Of a DNA stretch of 64,000 bases, positions 59,879 through 64,000 are shown one piece after another. Origin of the DNA: Enterococcus malodoratus ATCC 43197. Its GTDB lineage: Bacteria; Bacillota; Bacilli; Lactobacillales; Enterococcaceae. The notes under the pieces were generated by a model. That model did no database searches. It was not told where the DNA came from and saw only the letters and a program-made list of their open reading frames with translations. The stretch's first letter is position 1; the number at the start of each line of letters is the position of its first letter. The translations under genes were made by a program, and so were the position numbers. Where the stretch lies: NCBI RefSeq assembly GCF_000407185.1, contig NZ_KE136482.1, positions 372,001-436,000 on the forward strand. The letters run 5' to 3'.

Positions 59879-61342
59879 ATGGCTAAAAAAAGCATTTATC
59901 TATTTTCGGTGGCACTCTTAGGCGTTTCAATGATTCCAAATGTAGTCTGGGGTGAAGAAGTCACTGAATCAGAAGCGGCGAATATAACGACCGAGTTAGT
60001 TGAACGACCCCATAATGTTTCGGAAAGTCCCGCTGAGGAAGTGGAGGCTTCGCCAATTAGTGAGCAAGAAATTGCCGCTGAGCAGGCAGAACCAACCGCA
60101 GTTTCAACGTATTCAATTGAATCAGAAAATTCAGCAGTGCAGATAGAAGAGGTGACCGACTCTGAAGTTACAGAGTCGTCGTCTGTCTCTCCTGAATCAA
60201 CCGAAACAACAGCGATAATTGAACCAGATAAAACGACAGAAGAACCCCCGACTGTACAGGAAAAGCAGTCCGAACCTGCTGCAACGGGGGAATCAAGCGA
60301 AACAAGAGCCTCTGCACCAGCTTTGAAAGAAGAAAATGACGGCAAGATCGTGGATCACCAGAAGACGATTACTGATGAAAATACACAGCTTCCTAATGAC
60401 CATGCCTTCATGCCGAACTTTGCAAATGTGCAGGGTATCGTGATCGGCGGCACGAATAATTATGTGAACGACGGCTACACCTTCACCTTTGATCTGGATA
60501 CAGAAAAGCCAAACACAATCACCGTCACCTATAAAAATGTCGGCAGCTACCAAGGGAAAGTCATCGACATGAGAATCACTGTCAAAGGCTGGACGGCTCT
60601 TGCGGGCAAACAAATCCTGCAGATCAATAAAGACAACGGGATCACAATGAGTGGGATTCGCGACGTGCTGCTGAATTACTCTTTCCTAGATAATTTAACC
60701 GCCAATCCAGTCAAGCTGTCGGGCTTTTTCAATTTTACCGATATCGACTTGGAACAAAGCATCGATCTTTTTGATGCGAATAATATCCAGAATTTCTATG
60801 TAACAAAGTCCAATCAGCTTTATTATAAAAAACATGATGGTTACATTAAAATCGGCGAGATCAATAATAATAAAATTAATAATCTGAATATGCACTATTG
60901 GCTGACCTACACCTATAAAAATGTTTCCGGATTTGATGTACGTTACAATCAGGAGTATGAAACGAATGCGGTTTTTAATTATTCCTTTAAAGTGCCCGTG
61001 ACAATCGGCGAAATTCCACCGGGCATCGTTGATCCGACCATCCCAATTGATGTAGAAGAACCAGAGGAGTCGGAAGTAAATGAGCGTTCACAGGATCAAT
61101 CAGCAAACCTAATTGCCAAACCCGGCTCATGGGTGGCAACGGTTTTGGCAAAAACTGAAGCCAATCAGCTAAGTGAAAAAGCGACCCAATCTGTCGGTTC
61201 AACGAAATCAACAGCAGTACCTCAGATAGCACAAGCGGAGTTGCCAAAAACCAACGAGCAGTCCAGTTCATATTTGGCGATTCTCGGTGGGGCATGCATT
61301 TCCTTGTTCACGGCCATCTTTTTGAATAAGAAAAAAGGATAA
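59879..61342 (+). CDS. Cell-wall anchored surface protein with LPKTN motif (paralogue 2)
   Basis: This 487-residue paralogue of the preceding gene has a signal peptide (cut near VVWGEE), a Ser/Thr/Glu-rich spacer (about 25-150), a conserved folded domain (about 155-380; EENDGKIVDHQKTITDE, VTYKNVGSYQGKVIDMRITVKGW, SGFFNFTDIDLEQSIDLFD, HYWLTYTYKNVSGFDVRYNQ), a variable tail with VDPTIPIDVEEPEESEV, and a sorting signal LPKTN, helix, NKKKG. The folded domain is about 60% identical by eye; the spacers are unrelated, so selection keeps the folded part. Both have their own promoter. Confidence 0.85.
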   Translation: MAKKSIYLFSVALLGVSMIPNVVWGEEVTESEAANITTELVERPHNVSESPAEEVEASPISEQEIAAEQAEPTAVSTYSIESENSAVQIEEVTDSEVTESSSVSPESTETTAIIEPDKTTEEPPTVQEKQSEPAATGESSETRASAPALKEENDGKIVDHQKTITDENTQLPNDHAFMPNFANVQGIVIGGTNNYVNDGYTFTFDLDTEKPNTITVTYKNVGSYQGKVIDMRITVKGWTALAGKQILQINKDNGITMSGIRDVLLNYSFLDNLTANPVKLSGFFNFTDIDLEQSIDLFDANNIQNFYVTKSNQLYYKKHDGYIKIGEINNNKINNLNMHYWLTYTYKNVSGFDVRYNQEYETNAVFNYSFKVPVTIGEIPPGIVDPTIPIDVEEPEESEVNERSQDQSANLIAKPGSWVATVLAKTEANQLSEKATQSVGSTKSTAVPQIAQAELPKTNEQSSSYLAILGGACISLFTAIFLNKKKG

Positions 61343-61345
61343 AAC

Positions 61346-61379
61346 AAGAACCTGCTGAAAAATCTCAGCAGGTTCTTTT
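61346..61379. terminator. Bidirectional terminator
   Basis: A perfect 13-bp stem (61346-61358 with 61365-61377) between the convergent surface protein and oligopeptidase genes. Confidence 0.88.
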
Positions 61380-61384
61380 GACGA

Positions 61385-63085
61385 TTAATTCAGTTCTGTT
61401 TCAGGAATCGCAGCTAGATACTGATCGACCGCAGCCAATAGGGCGGTCATTTTCGCGTGGTCAAATGGCGATGATAGATGACCTAATTGAACGGTCTCCA
61501 AAAAGGTCTTACTGCCGCCGATGCGACAAATCGCTAGGTAATCTTCCCATGTGGTCGGGTCCTGTTCAACGATACTACGCTGCCAGAACTGCAAAGCACA
61601 AACTTGTGCCAAGGTATAGTCGATGTAATAGAAGGGAACTTCAAAAATATGCCCTTGACGATACCAATAGATCCCGTGGGCTAACGCTTCCGAAGATTGA
61701 TAGTCGCGTTCTGGACAATACCGTTTCTCTAACTCTCGCCAGCAATTCTTCCGGTCAGCCGCCGACCATTCTGGATGCAGATAGATCTCTTCTTGGAAAT
61801 GATCGACTAAAGCGCCATAAGGCAAGAATTGCAGAGCACTGCTTAAATGAGCGAATTTGTATTTCTCGCTATCCGTACCGAAAAATTTGCTCATCCACGG
61901 CCACGTTAGAAATTCCATACTCATCGAGTGGATTTCAGCGGTGTCAGATGTTGGAAAAACCAATTCGGGTTCAGTGATCCAACGGGACAAATAGCTTTGG
62001 AAAGCATGACCGGTTTCATGGGTCAAGACATCAACATCATCGGAGGTTCCGTTGAAATTAGCAAAGATGAAGGGCATCTGCACCTCATCGATAAACTCGC
62101 AGTAACCGCCGCTTTGCTTGCCGGGGCGGCCAGCCAAGTCCATCAATTCTTGCTGGATCATTTGGTCAAAAAAGTTTCCCGTTTCGTCCGACAGTTCATG
62201 ATACATCGCTTGGGCTTTTTGAACTAAGTCGTTTCTATTTCCTTGTGGTCGCGGATTGCCTGTTGGATAGACCAGCGGCAGATCATAATGGAAGAGTGTG
62301 TCAATCCCAAGGCGTTCTTGTTGGCGTTTGTATAGTTTTTGATTGATCGGGACGACTTCTTCTACAATAAACTGACGGAAAGCATGAAGCTGTTGGCGGT
62401 CATAGCTCCAACGATTCATTAACCGATCGCCGTACTCCACGTAATTCGCGAAGCCTAATTTTTGTGCCTGCTGATGACGCAGCGAGACTAATTGATCAAA
62501 GATCTCATCAATTTCTTGTTCATGAGTCACGAAGAAGCTCTCATAAACCGCGTGGGCGGCTTTGCGGGTCTCACGATTGGGCTCTGTAAAGAAAGCCGAC
62601 AGTTCTGACAACGTGCGTTTTTTGCCTTCAAACTCTAATTCAGCCGAGGCGATCACTTGGATATACTGGCTGACCATTTCGTTTTCCTGCTGTTTTAATT
62701 CAATCACCGAATCATCTAAAAGCCGCAATTGATCCTCCGCAAAAAGAAACAGCGTCGCCGGAAAGTCTGCTTCCAGTTGAGTTCGAAAAGGGGAGGACAG
62801 CAAGCTTTCATAAAAATGATTGTGGATCTGATTGACCAGCGGTTCATGATGGTCCCAAAAATCATTCTCGTCACGATAAAAGTTGTCACTAGTATCAATG
62901 GAGTGACGGATATAGGCTAATTTCATGTTTTTGGCCATGTCACCGCGCAAACGGTTCAGCTCCTGCAAAGCCGTTTTGGCATCCGAATAGCTGTTTGCTT
63001 CGGAAAAATGTTTATTTGCTGCATTGAACGTCGTTTCATACTGATTAAGATCAGGACGTTCATAAGTAAAATCAGAAAATATCAT
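61385..63085 (-). CDS. M3-family oligoendopeptidase (PepF-like)
   Basis: This 566-residue cytoplasmic zinc metallopeptidase cuts short peptides. HETGHAFQSYLS near 350 is the HExxH zinc site (here with Thr as second x), with the third ligand Glu in EIHSMSMEFL about 25 residues on. The C-terminal half has the YWYRQGHIFEVPFYYIDYTLA family segment. GGAGG lies 7 bases before the ATG. Monocistronic, in line with general peptide turnover of lactic acid bacteria. Confidence 0.92.
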   Translation of the reverse strand: MIFSDFTYERPDLNQYETTFNAANKHFSEANSYSDAKTALQELNRLRGDMAKNMKLAYIRHSIDTSDNFYRDENDFWDHHEPLVNQIHNHFYESLLSSPFRTQLEADFPATLFLFAEDQLRLLDDSVIELKQQENEMVSQYIQVIASAELEFEGKKRTLSELSAFFTEPNRETRKAAHAVYESFFVTHEQEIDEIFDQLVSLRHQQAQKLGFANYVEYGDRLMNRWSYDRQQLHAFRQFIVEEVVPINQKLYKRQQERLGIDTLFHYDLPLVYPTGNPRPQGNRNDLVQKAQAMYHELSDETGNFFDQMIQQELMDLAGRPGKQSGGYCEFIDEVQMPFIFANFNGTSDDVDVLTHETGHAFQSYLSRWITEPELVFPTSDTAEIHSMSMEFLTWPWMSKFFGTDSEKYKFAHLSSALQFLPYGALVDHFQEEIYLHPEWSAADRKNCWRELEKRYCPERDYQSSEALAHGIYWYRQGHIFEVPFYYIDYTLAQVCALQFWQRSIVEQDPTTWEDYLAICRIGGSKTFLETVQLGHLSSPFDHAKMTALLAAVDQYLAAIPETELN

Positions 63086-63124
63086 ATGAGACCTCCATTT
63101 ATTTATAAGCTAACTAAGTATAAC

Positions 63125-63157
63125 AAAAAAACCTGCCAGCAGGAGGCTGGCAGGTTT
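63125..63157 (-). terminator. Terminator of the alanine dehydrogenase gene
   Basis: A perfect 12-bp stem (63129-63140 with 63146-63157) followed on the minus strand by T7. Confidence 0.9.
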
Positions 63158-63165
63158 AATCATTC

Positions 63166-64000
63166 TTACGAATTCATCATTAATTCTTCGTTTAGCAACT
63201 CATCCAGCTGCGTATAGTCCATCGATAAATCTTTTGCGACAGCTTCAATCGTCAACTTGCCGTTGTAAGTATTCACACCGCGGCGAAGCGCTAAATCATT
63301 TTTCAAGATTTCTTCTAACGGGTTGTTAGCCAATAAGTTGGCATACGCCATTGTACTATTACTCAATGCATAAGTCGCTGTTTGCGGCACAGCACCAGGC
63401 ATATTCGCAACCGCGTAATGAACAACACCTTCTTTGACATAAGTTGGATCGTCATGGGTAGTCACGCGGTCTTCAGTTTCGAAAATCCCGCCTTGGTCGA
63501 TGGCAACATCGACGATGACAGAATGATCAGGAATATTTGCGACCATTTCTTTGGTAACTAAAGTTGGTGCTTTATGGCCTGGAATTAAAACAGCCCCGAT
63601 AACTAAATCAGCCGTTTTCAAGCATTCTTGAATATTGAAGCTGTTTGACATCATGGTTTGGATACTATTGCCGAAGATAATGTCTAATTCCTTCAAGCGG
63701 GGAACGCTGACATCTAAAATAGTTACGTTCGCTCCTAAACCTAAAGCCAATTTTGCGGCATTCAATCCAACAACACCACCGCCGATTACGACAACATTGC
63801 CGCGACGTACGCCAGGAACACCAGAAAGCAGGATTCCTTTACCGCCGTTGACACGTTCTAGATAGTTGGCACCGATTTGCGCAGCCATCCGGCCGGCAAT
63901 TTCACTCATTGGTGCAAGTAATGGCAATGTATTATCTGCCGGTTGTACATTTTCATAGGCAATCGCATTCACACCACTGTTTACTAAAGCTTCTGTTAAC
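63166..64000 (-). CDS. ald: Alanine dehydrogenase (partial, 5' end outside the window)
   Basis: About 277 C-terminal residues of a 370-residue NAD-dependent alanine dehydrogenase, which interconverts L-alanine and pyruvate plus ammonia. The reading frame continues to the window edge. Visible features: [44 protein letters not shown] (NAD-binding), [30 protein letters not shown] and [16 protein letters not shown]. All match the Ald family; the last has the Met/Pro loop at the active site. Confidence 0.93.
   Translation of the reverse strand, partial: LTEALVNSGVNAIAYENVQPADNTLPLLAPMSEIAGRMAAQIGANYLERVNGGKGILLSGVPGVRRGNVVVIGGGVVGLNAAKLALGLGANVTILDVSVPRLKELDIIFGNSIQTMMSNSFNIQECLKTADLVIGAVLIPGHKAPTLVTKEMVANIPDHSVIVDVAIDQGGIFETEDRVTTHDDPTYVKEGVVHYAVANMPGAVPQTATYALSNSTMAYANLLANNPLEEILKNDLALRRGVNTYNGKLTIEAVAKDLSMDYTQLDELLNEELMMNS

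Noticed and set aside
58343-60345. Several minus-strand frames opposite the LPxTN surface protein genes.
   Set aside because: They mirror the low-complexity Glu/Ala/Val spacers; no start signals, and they run against well-supported genes.
1-64000. Search for CRISPR arrays, transposases, integrases, phage genes, tRNA or rRNA genes.
   Set aside because: None seen: no regularly spaced repeats of CRISPR type, no transposase-like proteins, and no tRNA-like CCA-ended cloverleaf recognised by eye.

Overview
The window looks like a chromosomal segment of a low-to-moderate GC lactic acid bacterium of the Firmicutes, most likely Enterococcus or a close relative. The reasons are AGGAGG-type ribosome binding sites, LAAC-type lipoproteins, sortase-type surface proteins, U-tract hairpin terminators after most operons, and a flavin-based extracellular electron transfer (EET) locus of the Listeria/Enterococcus type. 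The genus is an inference; no rRNA or tRNA gene is present to fix it. No prophage, insertion sequence, CRISPR array or integrase was found.

Region 1 (0-8.7 kb) is the EET locus. dmkB, eetB, eetA and ndh2 lie on the minus strand. pplA, fmnB and two tandem demethylmenaquinone prenyltransferase genes lie on the plus strand. Together they make a quinone, reduce it with a membrane NADH dehydrogenase, flavinylate a surface lipoprotein (PplA) and pass electrons outward. The tandem dmkA duplication is the oddity. Region 2 (8.7-25.5 kb) is mixed housekeeping: an APA-family amino acid antiporter, an acetyltransferase overlapping a large membrane protein, a lipoprotein, a glycerol-dehydrogenase-like enzyme, an amino acid ABC transporter operon ending in an aminotransferase, an AraC/GyrI regulator, a P-type ATPase, a two-component system and a Nudix hydrolase.

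Region 3 (25.5-29 kb) is a LysR regulator plus a UbiD/UbiX/LpdD-like trio, a probable hydroxybenzoate (gallate/protocatechuate type) decarboxylase system. A shared dyad (ATTCC-N5-GGAAT) lies before lysR and again just before the decarboxylase operon. Region 4 (29-42 kb) holds two ABC systems, one controlled by a divergent TetR with repeated AGTGTTCAA half-sites. It also holds a YjeM-like transporter behind a long leader, a membrane-linked XRE regulator beside a decayed CPBP protease, an unrecognised lysine-tailed protein, a TMEM175-type channel gene broken by a one-base frameshift, and a DUF2316 gene behind two near-identical 20-bp dyads.

Region 5 (42-64 kb) starts with an antigen I/II-like surface protein. 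It continues with a serC-serA-DUF1015 serine operon, a PadR/HAAS pair with a dyad in its promoter, an anion permease, a Cys/Met-metabolism PLP enzyme, and a 157-bp tandem repeat before a small membrane protein and a YbaK-type editing protein. It ends with a flippase, an AIM24-like protein, a stand-alone ABC ATPase, two paralogous surface proteins with LPxTN motifs and a shared promoter/leader, an M3 oligopeptidase, and a partial alanine dehydrogenase cut by the window edge.

I see no completely new system. The best candidates for follow-up are the duplicated EET prenyltransferase, the 157-bp repeat, the twin LPxTN surface proteins, the frameshifted channel, the paired operators, and the serine operon in which DUF1015 sits where a phosphatase would be expected.
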